From Streptomyces sp. CBMA152 (GTDB lineage: Bacteria > Actinomycetota > Actinomycetes > Streptomycetales > Streptomycetaceae), in NCBI RefSeq assembly GCF_014596475.1, contig NZ_MECJ01000027.1:88038-152037 (forward strand): a stretch of 64,000 bases of DNA, read 5' to 3'. Position numbers and translations under genes: made by a program. Shown in pieces: positions 50,554 through 59,226 of the stretch. Each line of letters begins with the position of its first letter. Positions within the stretch are counted from its first letter, which is position 1. The notes under the pieces were generated by a model. It was not told the DNA's origin. It saw only the letters and a program-made list of their open reading frames with translations, and made no database searches.

Positions 50554-52077
50554 TCAGCCGAGCGCACGGAACGCCAGCACGGCGTTGTGCCCGCCGAAGC
50601 CGAACGAGTCGCTGAGCGCGATGTCGCCGTCGAGCGGCAGCGAGCGCGGGGAGCGTCGCACGACGTCGAGGGCGATCCCGTCCTCGACGTCGTCGCATCC
50701 GGCCGTGGGCGGGACGAGCCCGTCCCGCAGCGCCAGTACGGTCGCGATCGCCTCCACACCGCCCGCGCCGCCCTGGAGGTGGCCGAGCGCGCCCTTGTTC
50801 GCGGTGACCGGGACGTCGGGGGCGTGGGCGCCGAGGACCCTGCCGAGCGCGCGGGCTTCGGCGCGGTCGCCCTCGACGGTGGCCGTGGCGTGGGCGTTGA
50901 CGTGCACGACGTCCGCCGCCGTGGCGTCCGCGTCGGCGAGGGCCGCCCGTAGCGCGGCCTCGATGCCCCGGCCGCTCGGTTCGGGCGCCACCATATGGAA
51001 GGCGTCGGCGGACAAACCCCATCCAGCGGCCTCGCAGTAGATGTGGGCGCCACGGGCTCTCGCGTGTTCCTCGGCCTCCAGGACGAGCACTCCGGCGCCC
51101 TCCCCGAGGACGAATCCGTCGCGGTTCTTGTCGAACGGGCGGGAGGCGGACGCCGGTTCGTCATTGCGAGTGGAAACGGCCCGCATCGCCGCGAAGGACG
51201 CCAGGATCGCCGGGACGATCACCGCCTCCGCGCCTCCCGTCACCATGAGGTCGACGTGTCCGGCGCGGATGCGGTCGATGGCGTGCCCGATCGCCTCGGT
51301 GCCGGAAGCGCAGGCCGAGACCAGCGTGCTGGCCTCGCCCCGGATGTCGAGGTCCATGGAGATCTGGGCGGCGCAGGAGGACGGCACGGTCATGGGCGCG
51401 GTGAACGGCGACACCGCGCGCGGCCCCCGTTCGGCAAGGCGCCGCTGGGCTTCGACGAGCACCGGCGCACCGCCGATGATCGTCCCCATCGACACCCCGG
51501 TACGGGTGGGCAGCAGCCCACTGGCGCGCGTGCCCTCAAGATCCAGGCCGGCGTCCTGCCAGGCCTCGCGCGCGGCCACCACGGCCAGTTGCGCGGACCG
51601 GTTCATCCGCCGCGCCACCGTCCTGGGCAGCAGCTGAGCCGGGTCGACCGCGGCCACGGCGGCGAGCCGCACCGGCAGCCCGTCGAACTCCTCCCCCGTC
51701 ACCGCCCCCACCGCCGACCGCCCCGACAGCAGGCCCTGCCACAGCCCGGCCACATCGGGTCCGAGCGGGGTGAGCGCACCGAGCCCGGTCACCACGACGC
51801 GCCGCCGACCCGGTCCCGGGCCGTCCGGCTTCGGGAGCTCCAGGGGGTCGACCCGGACCGTGCGCACCACCTGCCGCGCCCGCCGGGCGACCAGCCGCTC
51901 CTGGTCCGGGCCGCCATGCACGGGGCGCAGCACGAGCCGGGTGCGGGCCTCGCTGGCGGGCGCGGTGCGCATCACCACATGCCAGCTGTCGACGCCGGTG
52001 GCGATCACGTCGCCGGGTACGAGTTCCCCCGTCGTGAGGAGACAGCACTCCCCGCCCATCACCTGGTCTTCGCTCAT
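50554..52077 (-). CDS. Beta-ketoacyl synthase (FabF/KAS II-type) with extra N-terminal domain
   Basis: A 507-residue ketosynthase. Residues about 91-507 form the FabF-like fold, starting RRVVVTGLGALTPLG, with the triad C256 (SACASG), H395 (VNAHATATVEGD) and H432 (NKGALGH). These catalyse decarboxylative condensation of acyl and malonyl-ACP units. The first 85 residues are unusual: LTTGELVPGDVIATGVDSWHVVMRT and a basic Arg-rich stretch (ERLVARRARQVVRTVRV) form a separate small domain I do not recognise. FabF is normally about 410 residues. No acyl carrier protein, ketoreductase or chain-length factor is adjacent, so its pathway is unclear. AGGAAG precedes the ATG. Confidence 0.88.
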   Translation of the reverse strand: MSEDQVMGGECCLLTTGELVPGDVIATGVDSWHVVMRTAPASEARTRLVLRPVHGGPDQERLVARRARQVVRTVRVDPLELPKPDGPGPGRRRVVVTGLGALTPLGPDVAGLWQGLLSGRSAVGAVTGEEFDGLPVRLAAVAAVDPAQLLPRTVARRMNRSAQLAVVAAREAWQDAGLDLEGTRASGLLPTRTGVSMGTIIGGAPVLVEAQRRLAERGPRAVSPFTAPMTVPSSCAAQISMDLDIRGEASTLVSACASGTEAIGHAIDRIRAGHVDLMVTGGAEAVIVPAILASFAAMRAVSTRNDEPASASRPFDKNRDGFVLGEGAGVLVLEAEEHARARGAHIYCEAAGWGLSADAFHMVAPEPSGRGIEAALRAALADADATAADVVHVNAHATATVEGDRAEARALGRVLGAHAPDVPVTANKGALGHLQGGAGGVEAIATVLALRDGLVPPTAGCDDVEDGIALDVVRRSPRSLPLDGDIALSDSFGFGGHNAVLAFRALG

Positions 52078-52248
52078 CGCCGCTTCCTGAGTTAGCACGT
52101 GTGAACGCTTCAAGGTCAACATGCCCAGTGTAGAGAGTCGATAAATCGACCTGCCGATATCGCCCCTACATCCGCCACACCCGACCGCCGCACCCATGGC
52201 GCGTACGCACTCTTCCCCGCAGTCCGACCAGTCGGTACGGTTCGCCGC

Positions 52249-53207
52249 ATGCCCTCTACGACTGAGCCCGTGCCGCCGGTCCACGGCCACTGCGACCCCC
52301 GCTTCTCGGCGGTCCGCACCGCCTTCGAGGAGAACTTCCGCGACCGCGCCGAGCTGGGCGCGGCGGTCACCGTCCTCGTCGACGGCGAGAGCGTCGTCGA
52401 CCTGTGGGCGGGATGGGCCGACGCCGCCCGCACCCGCCCCTGGGAGCGGGACACCGTGGTCAACGTGTGGTCGACGACGAAGGGCGTGACCGCGCTCTGC
52501 GCCCATCTGCTGGCCGACCGGGGACTGCTCGACCTGGACGCGCCGGTCGCCGCGTACTGGCCCGAGTTCGCGGCCACGGGCAAGGAGTCCGTCCGCGTAC
52601 GCCATCTGCTCGCGCACCGTGCGGGCCTCGCCGGGCTGCGCGAGCCGCACGCCCTCGCGCAGCTCTACGACTGGGAGCTGACCAGCCGCCGGTCGCCGAG
52701 AACAATGAACTGGCCGAGCTCTTCGCCAAGTTGGAGCCGGTCGCGGCGGCCGCGCTCGGCAATCCGTTCGTGGGGGCCGCCGACGCCAACTCCCCCGAGT
52801 GGCGGGCCGCCGAGATCCCCGCGGCCAACGGCCACGGCACCGCCCGCGCGGTCGCCGCGCTCTACGGGATCCTCGCGCGCGGCGGCCGCTGCGGCGAGCG
52901 GCAGGTCATGTCGCCCGAGGCCGCCGAGCGGGTCCTCAAGGGCCAGGGCCGCTGCCGCGACCTGGTCATCGGCGTCGGTTTCCCGCACGAGACGGAGCTC
53001 GGCCTCGGCCTCTGGCTGAGCGGCCCCAACGGCTCGTACGGCCCGAACCCGCGCGCGGTCGGGCACGACGGCTTCGGCGGCTCCTGCGGCCTGGCCGACC
53101 CGGAGGCCGGGATCTCCCTCGGCTATGTCATGAACCGCATGGGCTGGCACATCGCCGACGACCCGCGCAAGATGGCGCTCGTCGACGCGGTGTACAGCGC
53201 GCTCTGA
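52249..53207 (+). pseudogene. Beta-lactamase/EstB-type serine hydrolase, broken by internal deletion and frameshift
   Basis: The 5' part (52249 to about 52695) encodes the N-terminal region of a class C beta-lactamase-like esterase, with WSTTKGVTALCAHL carrying the SxxK nucleophile. The frame then runs into unrelated sequence. The 3' part continues in another frame from about 52687 (PPVAENNELAELFAKLEPVA) to 53207 and holds the C-terminal region with VGHDGFGGSCGLADPE. Together only about 319 codons remain where homologues have about 380-400; the segment with the YxN motif is missing. This is either a real decayed gene or a sequencing error. Confidence 0.82.
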
Positions 53208-53222
53208 CGAGACACGGGGAAC

Positions 53223-54272
53223 TCAGGGGCGGCCCGCCGCCGGGACCGCCTCGCCGCGCCCCACCGGCCCGGGCGCGGTGCCGTCGCCGAACGGCCTGCC
53301 GCCCAGCTCCCCTCGGTGATGGGGCGTCAGCCAGCCGGAGAGATCCGGTCCTGCGGGCACGATGCCGGTCGGGTTGATGCTGGAGTGCACGAGGTAGTAG
53401 TGCCGTTTGATGTGGTCGAAGTCGACCGTGTCGCCGAACCCCGGAGTCTGGAAGAGGTCACGGGCGTACGCCCAGAGCACCCGGTCCTCCGTCAGCTTGT
53501 ACCGGTTGCACTTGAAGTGTCCGTGGTAGACGGCGTCGAACCGTACGAGCGTGGTGAACAGGCGGATGTCCGCCTCGGTGATGGTGTCGCCGACCAGATA
53601 GCGGCGCTCGGCGAGCCGTTCGGAGAGCAGGCCTAGCCGGCGGAACACATCGCCGTACGCGTCCTCGTACTCGCTCTGCTCGATCGCGAAACCGGCCCGG
53701 TAGACCCCGTTGTTGACGTCCCGGTAGACGCCCGCCATCACCTCGTCGATCTCGTCGCGCAGCCGCTCGGGGTAGAGGTCGGGGGCGCCGTCGCGGTGCA
53801 GCGGGCGCCACTCGGTGGCCAGGTCCAGGGTGATCCGCTGGAAGTCGTTGGTGACCAGTTCCCCGCTGGGCACGTCCACGATCGCGGGGACGCTGACGCC
53901 CCCGGAATAGCCGTGCTCGCGGGCTTCGTACGCCTCGCTGAGGTAGCGGATGCCGAGGACCGGGTCTCGGCCGTCCGGATACAGCGTGAAGCGCCAGCTG
54001 CGGTCGTCCTGGATGGGATCGGCGACCGACAGCGACAGCGCGTCCTCCAGGCCGAGCAGCCGCCGGGAGACCAGGGCGCGGCTCGCCCAGGGGCAGGCCC
54101 TGCTGACGACCAGCCGGTAGCGGCCGTGCTCGACGGGCCAGCCGTCGCGTCCGTCGGCCGTGATGCGGTCGGCGAAGTGGCTCCGGGAACGTGTGAAGCG
54201 CTTCGTCCCGTATCCCGCGTTGCCGTCCGTGCCCTCGGGGCCCACTGTGTCGCTGTCGTCGGGGCGGCTCAT
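53223..54272 (-). CDS. Glutathionyl-hydroquinone reductase-like protein (Xi-class GST/YqjG family)
   Basis: A 349-residue member of the Xi-class GST family. The N-terminal thioredoxin-like domain has the active-site cysteine C60 in VVSRACPWASRALV, preceded by GRYRLVVS, and the family VPAIVDVPSGELVTNDFQRI. The helical domain carries NNGVYRAGFAIEQSEYEDAY and RYLVGDTITEADIRLFTTLVRFD. Relatives reduce glutathionyl- or mycothiol-linked hydroquinones; actinobacteria use mycothiol rather than glutathione, so the thiol here is uncertain. AGGAG lies 6 nt before the ATG. Confidence 0.92.
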   Translation of the reverse strand: MSRPDDSDTVGPEGTDGNAGYGTKRFTRSRSHFADRITADGRDGWPVEHGRYRLVVSRACPWASRALVSRRLLGLEDALSLSVADPIQDDRSWRFTLYPDGRDPVLGIRYLSEAYEAREHGYSGGVSVPAIVDVPSGELVTNDFQRITLDLATEWRPLHRDGAPDLYPERLRDEIDEVMAGVYRDVNNGVYRAGFAIEQSEYEDAYGDVFRRLGLLSERLAERRYLVGDTITEADIRLFTTLVRFDAVYHGHFKCNRYKLTEDRVLWAYARDLFQTPGFGDTVDFDHIKRHYYLVHSSINPTGIVPAGPDLSGWLTPHHRGELGGRPFGDGTAPGPVGRGEAVPAAGRP

Positions 54273-54381
54273 CCCCGTCTCCTTCCCGCTGGACTCGCGT
54301 ACATCCTGCGAGCCTTCCCCGGAAGCGGGGATCGCCCCGCCGAATGAGCCGCCCGGTCGAACCTCTTTCCCCCATGAGGCC

Positions 54382-55578
54382 CTAGCTGAAGGGGTCGAGG
54401 GTGACGTACGCCTGCTGCGGATTGCCGTCGTTGACCAGCGACTCGTGGTGGCCGACGTCGTCGAAGGCGAACGCGTACGCCTTCGTGTCGGCCATCCGCG
54501 CATGGATCTCACGGGCGTACTGGTTGGTCACCGCGTCCTGGTAGAAGTTCGCGTCGCTCGGGTCCGGCTGATTCGGGTCGACCAGCAGCGTGGAGCGGTT
54601 GTAGCCCGCGCAGAGCGTGCGGGAGATCGGTCCCCGTACGAGGTCGTTGGGTGCGTCGAGCAGTTTGTAGCAGCCGAAGACGCTGTCGGCATCGGGCTTC
54701 TGGAAGCTGGTGACGACCGCGCCCGCGCTGTTACTGAAGTTCATGGTGGTGCCCGAGACACGGCCGAAGTACTTGGTGTTCGGCTGGTCCGCGAACGGGG
54801 TGACGGTCAGCGTCGAGGTGCTGTACTTCTGCCAGACGCGGTTGATGTAGTCGTCCATGACGGTGTTCGCGAGCGCGCCCGTCTCGATGCCGTGGCCCGG
54901 GGACAGCGCGCGCAGGATCGTTCCGTCGGACCGGGTCTGGATCAGCTTGCCCCATCCGCCGGGCTTCGCCTTGAGCGCGTTGAACAGGCCGCTGTAGCCG
55001 CCCGGCTTGAGGTGTCCGGTGGACGCGGTGGTGCCGTCGGCGCGCCTGACGCCCACGGCGTAGGGGGCCGAGAACATATCGACCTGTGTGCTGTTGAGCC
55101 ACAGTCCTGCGTCGTTGAGTGTGTACTCGGACCAGTTGAAGAGGATGTTCCGGTTGGGGTCGCTCGGGTTCTGCACCGCGGGCTGCACCAGACCGCCGGT
55201 GGTCAGCTTGAAGACCAGCTTCTGGCCGTAGCTGAAGTAGATCCGGCCCGAGAACTTGGGTATCCGGATCGTCGTCGAGTGCCCGGCGGCCGGTCCGGCG
55301 ATCGAGGCGTCGGGGGCCGGGGTGGGCGGGTTGCCCCCGGCCGGCCAGGGGTGGAAGGTGCCGTTCGCGTCGGCCCAGCCCTGCTGTCCGGTCGAGAGCA
55401 GCGTTCCGAGGTTGTAGAGGTAGACGGGTTCGCCGCGCCCGGAGTTGTTGGTGAAGGTGAGCGGGATGGTCGAGGGCACCGCCGCCTCGGTGGGGACGGC
55501 GGCGCCGGTGGCCGTGCCGGCCGCCGCGACGAGCACGGCGGCGACCAGGGGTGCCAGCAGCTTCTTCTGTGGAGACAC
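54382..55578 (-). CDS. Secreted beta-1,3-glucanase, GH64
   Basis: A 398-residue exported endo-beta-1,3-glucanase of the laminaripentaose-producing type, acting on fungal wall glucan or callose. A signal peptide ends in AAAGTATGA. The core includes IPLTFTNNSGRGEPVYLYN, SGRIYFSYGQKLVFKL, LFNWSEYTLNDAGLWLNSTQVDMFSAPYAVG and the C-terminal AFAFDDVGHHESLVNDGNP. The GTG start at 55578 has GAGGAG 7 nt upstream; an ATG at 55593 lacks one. A perfect LacI-type palindrome lies 75 nt upstream, suggesting induction by beta-glucan breakdown products. Confidence 0.93.
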   Translation of the reverse strand: MSPQKKLLAPLVAAVLVAAAGTATGAAVPTEAAVPSTIPLTFTNNSGRGEPVYLYNLGTLLSTGQQGWADANGTFHPWPAGGNPPTPAPDASIAGPAAGHSTTIRIPKFSGRIYFSYGQKLVFKLTTGGLVQPAVQNPSDPNRNILFNWSEYTLNDAGLWLNSTQVDMFSAPYAVGVRRADGTTASTGHLKPGGYSGLFNALKAKPGGWGKLIQTRSDGTILRALSPGHGIETGALANTVMDDYINRVWQKYSTSTLTVTPFADQPNTKYFGRVSGTTMNFSNSAGAVVTSFQKPDADSVFGCYKLLDAPNDLVRGPISRTLCAGYNRSTLLVDPNQPDPSDANFYQDAVTNQYAREIHARMADTKAYAFAFDDVGHHESLVNDGNPQQAYVTLDPFS

Positions 55579-55652
55579 GCTCCAACTCCTCATCAGATTC
55601 GGTGGGTTCCGTGGGGGAGGCACCGCAAGGAGGAATCACCCCCTCCGACCCG

Positions 55653-55666
55653 TGAGAGCGCTCTCA
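55653..55666. promoter_or_regulatory. LacI/CebR-type operator before the GH64 gene
   Basis: TGAGAGCGCTCTCA is a perfect 14-bp palindrome differing from the known CebR box TGGGAGCGCTCCCA in two symmetrical positions. It is probably a site for a beta-glucoside-responsive LacI-family regulator encoded elsewhere. Confidence 0.75.
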
Positions 55667-55765
55667 GAATCGTGGCCGGGAGGGGGTGTGTCAATGAGCG
55701 TGCGTCAAATTCCTTGAAGGAGAAGGGGAGTTGGGGACGGTATTGCGTTCACTTCGTGTGTCGAG

Positions 55766-57316
55766 CTACGGGATGTGCACGCTCCCGATGACCCGGCCCC
55801 GGTCGACCCAGCCGCCGTGGCCGTCGCCGCCCGCCCAGGCGTGGACGGAGGCGGCGTTGGTCGCCGGGTCGGCGAGGACGTAGTCGGCGTTGCCGTCGCC
55901 GGTGACGTCCGCGAGGGAGACGCGCGCGGCGCTGGTGGTGAATCCGGTGGTCGTGTTGCCGAGGTCGACCCAGCTGCCCCGGCCGTCGCCACCCCGGTTG
56001 AGGAAGCTGCGGACGGCGCCGTTCGCCCCGATGACGCTGTAGTCGGGGCGGCCATCGCCGTCTAGGTCGGCGAACCGCACCCGGCTCGCGTCGGCGGTCA
56101 CACCGGTGGCGACCCGGCCCCAGTCCAGCCAGCCGCCGTGACCGTCGCCGCCCCGGTTGAGTTTGACCCGTACCTCACCGGTGGCGCCGAGCGTCACATA
56201 GTCGGCGCGGCCGTCGCCGTCGAAGTCCGCGAACACCACATGGCTCGCGTCGGCCGTCGTCCCGGCGCTCACCCTGCCCAGCGGCTGCCAGCCGCCGTGG
56301 CCGTCGCCGCCCCGGTTGAGATAGACGCGTACGGCGCCGCTCGCGTCCAGGACGATGGCGTCGGCGCGGCCGTCGCCGTCGAAGTCGGCGAACCGCAGCC
56401 GGGCCGGGTCGTTGGTGACGCCGTGCAGGACCCGGCCGAGCTCCTTCCAGCCGCCCCGGCCGTCGCCGCCCCGGTTGAGGCGTACGGAGACCGAGCCCTT
56501 GGAGTCGACGCTGACGTAGTCCATCCGCCCGTCGCCGTCGAAGTCCGCCCAGCGCACCTTGCCCGCGCCGCCCGCCTCGGTACCGGCGCCGAGCGCGGGT
56601 CCGCCGGACTCCCAGCCCTCGCGCCACACGGCGTTGAGCGGCTGGTAGAACGCCCAGGCAATCCGCAGGAACCCGGCGTCGTTGGGGTGCAGCTGGTCGG
56701 TGAACTGCGCCTGGGTGAGCGCGGGCGGCTCCACATAGCGGAACTTCTGCCCGGCCTGCCGCTCAGTCATCTCCAGCTCTCTGGCCCGTACGTTGAACGC
56801 CTTGGCGGGCTCCTCCAGGCCGCTGGTGGTCGGGATGAGGCCCATCACCAGGACGGTGACGCCCGGCTTGTCCGCGTAGATCCGGTCGACCAGGGCGGCG
56901 AGCCGGTCGGGCGCGTGCGGCAGGTCGATGCCGCGGGCGATGTCGTTGATCCCGATGTGCAGCAGGACGACGTCGGGCCGGGCGCCGGCCATCCAGCCGT
57001 CGATGCCCGCGGTGAGCTGGTCGATGACGTAACCGCTGTGGCCCTCGTTGGAGAAGTCGGGGAGGCTGCCGGACGCCTTGGAGCCGACGAACCGTACGGA
57101 GTACCGCTTTTCGAGGTTCAGGATCTTGTACAGCGGCCGCCGGTACGAGGAGAGGGTGGGGCTGCCGCCGCCCCAGGTGATCGAGTCGCCGAGCGGCATC
57201 ACACGCAGTACGGGGGTGCCCTTCTGCGTCGCGGCCGAGGGGCCCGCGGGCAGCGCCGCCAGGGAGAACGCGCCGACGAGTGCGAACAGAGAGCTGGCCA
57301 ACCGGATACGTCTCAT
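55766..57316 (-). CDS. Secreted SGNH/GDSL hydrolase with five FG-GAP repeats
   Basis: A 516-residue exported esterase or lipase. The signal peptide ends near residue 29. The SGNH domain (about 35-235) has GDSITWG (catalytic S45), the HIGINDIARG block (G/N of the oxyanion hole) and TDQLHPN (D207, H210). Residues 254-508 are five repeats of 53 residues, each with DFDGDGRxDY, the calcium-binding FG-GAP/VCBS motif found in beta-propellers that bind surfaces. GGAGG lies 4 nt before the ATG. Confidence 0.93.
   Translation of the reverse strand: MRRIRLASSLFALVGAFSLAALPAGPSAATQKGTPVLRVMPLGDSITWGGGSPTLSSYRRPLYKILNLEKRYSVRFVGSKASGSLPDFSNEGHSGYVIDQLTAGIDGWMAGARPDVVLLHIGINDIARGIDLPHAPDRLAALVDRIYADKPGVTVLVMGLIPTTSGLEEPAKAFNVRARELEMTERQAGQKFRYVEPPALTQAQFTDQLHPNDAGFLRIAWAFYQPLNAVWREGWESGGPALGAGTEAGGAGKVRWADFDGDGRMDYVSVDSKGSVSVRLNRGGDGRGGWKELGRVLHGVTNDPARLRFADFDGDGRADAIVLDASGAVRVYLNRGGDGHGGWQPLGRVSAGTTADASHVVFADFDGDGRADYVTLGATGEVRVKLNRGGDGHGGWLDWGRVATGVTADASRVRFADLDGDGRPDYSVIGANGAVRSFLNRGGDGRGSWVDLGNTTTGFTTSAARVSLADVTGDGNADYVLADPATNAASVHAWAGGDGHGGWVDRGRVIGSVHIP
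55793..56557 (-). repeat. 159-bp tandem repeats coding for FG-GAP units
   Basis: Five units of 53 codons in the hydrolase gene, with DFDGDGR-type starts at residues 258, 311, 364, 417 and 470 and the constant stretch LNRGGDGHGGW. The last two units are the most divergent. Confidence 0.85.
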
Positions 57317-57586
57317 GTTTCCTCCAGTCGGGAAGGCGCCTGCGGCGCCCTCTCTTGACGGGGCATCAGTTGCCACGGCGGCTCGTGCGAGCACTACCGT
57401 CTCGCGTGTTCTTGTACAGCAGGAGAACCCGGCCGGTGCGGCTGACGGCGCCCGTCTTGACGCAGGTTGCACAAAGGAACGCCCCCTTGCCCGCATGACG
57501 CGCCGCGCGCACGGTACTTGCAGGACGACAACGCGCGGATTTCGCGCCCTGCCCATTCGCCCCAGGCGCCTAGGAGGTGGCTTCGT

Positions 57587-58084
57587 ATGACGGAGCCGAT
57601 CAGCCCGACCGTTGAGAAACCCGACACCGACGAATACCGCACGGGCACAACCGGCACCACCCTGCAGACCGCGCGCAGCGGTGCCGGTCAGCCACCCGCG
57701 ACCCGGGGTCGCACGACGATCGCAGGCGGTGTGGTGGAGAAGATCGCCGGACTCGCGGCGCGCGAGGTGGAGGGCATCCACGCGCTGGGCGGCGGATTCG
57801 CCCGCACCATCGGCGCGATGCGCGACCGGGTGCCGCGCTCGCGGGCGGCGGTCAGCCGGGGCGTGAAGGTCGAGGTCGGGGAGCGGCAGACGGCCATCGA
57901 CCTGGACGTCGTGGTGGAGTACGGCGTGAGCATCACCGCGGTCGCTGCAGAGGTGCGGGAGAACGTGATCGCGGCGGTGGAGCGGATGACCGGCCTTGAG
58001 GTGGTCGAGGTCAACATCTCCGTCGACGACGTCCATCTGCCGGACGACGGCGGGTCCGAGGGCGGCGAGGTCCGCGTGCAGTAG
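57587..58084 (+). CDS. Asp23/Gls24 family envelope stress response protein
   Basis: A 165-residue protein of the Asp23/Gls24 (alkaline-shock) family. The core is RGRTTIAGGVVEKIAGLAAREVEGIHALGG and VKVEVGERQTAIDLDVVVEYGVSITAVAAEVRENVIAAVERMTGLEVVEVNISVDDVHL. The first 40 residues are a Thr/Gly-rich disordered tail. These proteins sit at the inner face of the membrane and are induced by stress; the biochemical role is not settled. AGGAGGTGG 6 nt before the ATG is the strongest ribosome-binding site in the window, suggesting high expression. Confidence 0.92.
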   Translation: MTEPISPTVEKPDTDEYRTGTTGTTLQTARSGAGQPPATRGRTTIAGGVVEKIAGLAAREVEGIHALGGGFARTIGAMRDRVPRSRAAVSRGVKVEVGERQTAIDLDVVVEYGVSITAVAAEVRENVIAAVERMTGLEVVEVNISVDDVHLPDDGGSEGGEVRVQ

Positions 58085-58099
58085 CGGCGTTCACCGCCC

Positions 58100-59128
58100 T
58101 TACGCGTCCGGGACCGCCGAGGTGGAACGGTGGTCCCGGACGCGCCGCCCGATCACCGTGGGCGAGCCCGGGCGCTTGACGGACTGGCCGACGATCACCG
58201 TCTCCATCCGGCTGATGCCGAGGCCGCTCAGATCGTCCGAAACGAATCGGTAGAGCGCCGCCAGATCGCGCACCCAGACGGCCGCGTACAGATTGAACGA
58301 GCCGGTGGTGGCGAACGCGCCGTGCACGGCGGGATGGGCGGCCAGCGCGCGGCCCGCCGCGTCGAGGCGGTCCGGGGGCACTTCGAGCATCACATTGGCG
58401 TCGATGGCGAGTCCCAACAGCCGTACGTCGACGGCCACTTGGGTGAGCAGCCTGCCTTCGTCGACGAGCCGGGCGATACGGCGCCGGACGGTGGACTCCG
58501 GCTGCCCGGTCCGGGCGGCGACCGTCGCGGCAGCCGCGCGGGCGTCGGCGGTGAGCTCCGCGAGGACGGCACGGTCCAGTTCGTCGTACGCGGCGGGGCC
58601 GTCGGTCGGCGCGGACCGGGGCGGGGTGAGCGCGTCCCGTTCGGCGGCGCTCAGTACGTCGTGGCGCCACTCGAACGCGTAACGGAAGGCGTGCAGCACG
58701 GTCGCTGCGTTGACCGAGGTGACGGCCTGGGTGGCGGGCAACTGCCCGAAGAGCAGCGGATCGCGCGAGCCGGGCGCGGTGCGGGCCACCGCCCCGATCT
58801 CGTCGCCGGACGCGCTGACGTCGATGAACGGCACGTCCGGGCGGGCCGCGAGCGCCGCCGTGATCGCGTCGAGCTTGCCCCGGAGCACCTTGATCCGCAG
58901 CAGCACCGCACCGATGGTGTCCGGCACGGCGGGCAACGCGACGACCCGGACCGCGCCGTCCGCCATGAGCGCGCGCCAACGCCGCCCCACCGTGCGGGCG
59001 CTGATGCCCAGCACCTCACCGGCTCGCTCCGCGCCGAGGCGGCCGTCGCACTGGAGAGCCGCGATCAGCCGCTGATCCTGCATGTCGAGTACCTGAACCG
59101 CTGCATTGGCCGCCATGAAGTGCATCAT
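58100..59128 (-). CDS. Lrp/AsnC-type regulator with two tandem modules
   Basis: A 342-residue regulator, about twice the usual Lrp length. Module 1 has HTH DMQDQRLIAALQCDGRLGAERAGEVLGISARTVGRRWRAL and its ligand domain; module 2 starts YDELDRAVLAELTADARAAAATVAARTGQPESTVRRRIARLVDEG and ends with a RAM domain (LLGLAIDANVMLEVPP, HPAVHGAFATTGSFNLYAAVWV). Such two-module proteins are frequent in Streptomyces. The divergent inositol-monophosphatase-like gene 98 nt away is the likely target. AGGA lies 7 nt before the first of several possible ATG starts. Confidence 0.9.
   Translation of the reverse strand: MMHFMAANAAVQVLDMQDQRLIAALQCDGRLGAERAGEVLGISARTVGRRWRALMADGAVRVVALPAVPDTIGAVLLRIKVLRGKLDAITAALAARPDVPFIDVSASGDEIGAVARTAPGSRDPLLFGQLPATQAVTSVNAATVLHAFRYAFEWRHDVLSAAERDALTPPRSAPTDGPAAYDELDRAVLAELTADARAAAATVAARTGQPESTVRRRIARLVDEGRLLTQVAVDVRLLGLAIDANVMLEVPPDRLDAAGRALAAHPAVHGAFATTGSFNLYAAVWVRDLAALYRFVSDDLSGLGISRMETVIVGQSVKRPGSPTVIGRRVRDHRSTSAVPDA
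58103..58144. terminator. Bidirectional terminator between Gls24 gene and Lrp gene
   Basis: A 16-bp stem with a single G-T mismatch (58103-58118 / 58129-58144) around a 10-nt loop. It overlaps the 3' end of the convergent regulator gene. Confidence 0.75.
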
Positions 59129-59226
59129 CGCTCATTCCTACGGCTCCGAGCGCCCGTACCGCTCCCCGCCCACCCACCATGGAGACATCAACCGGACGCC
59201 ACGCCCAACCCCAACGGGAGCTCTCC

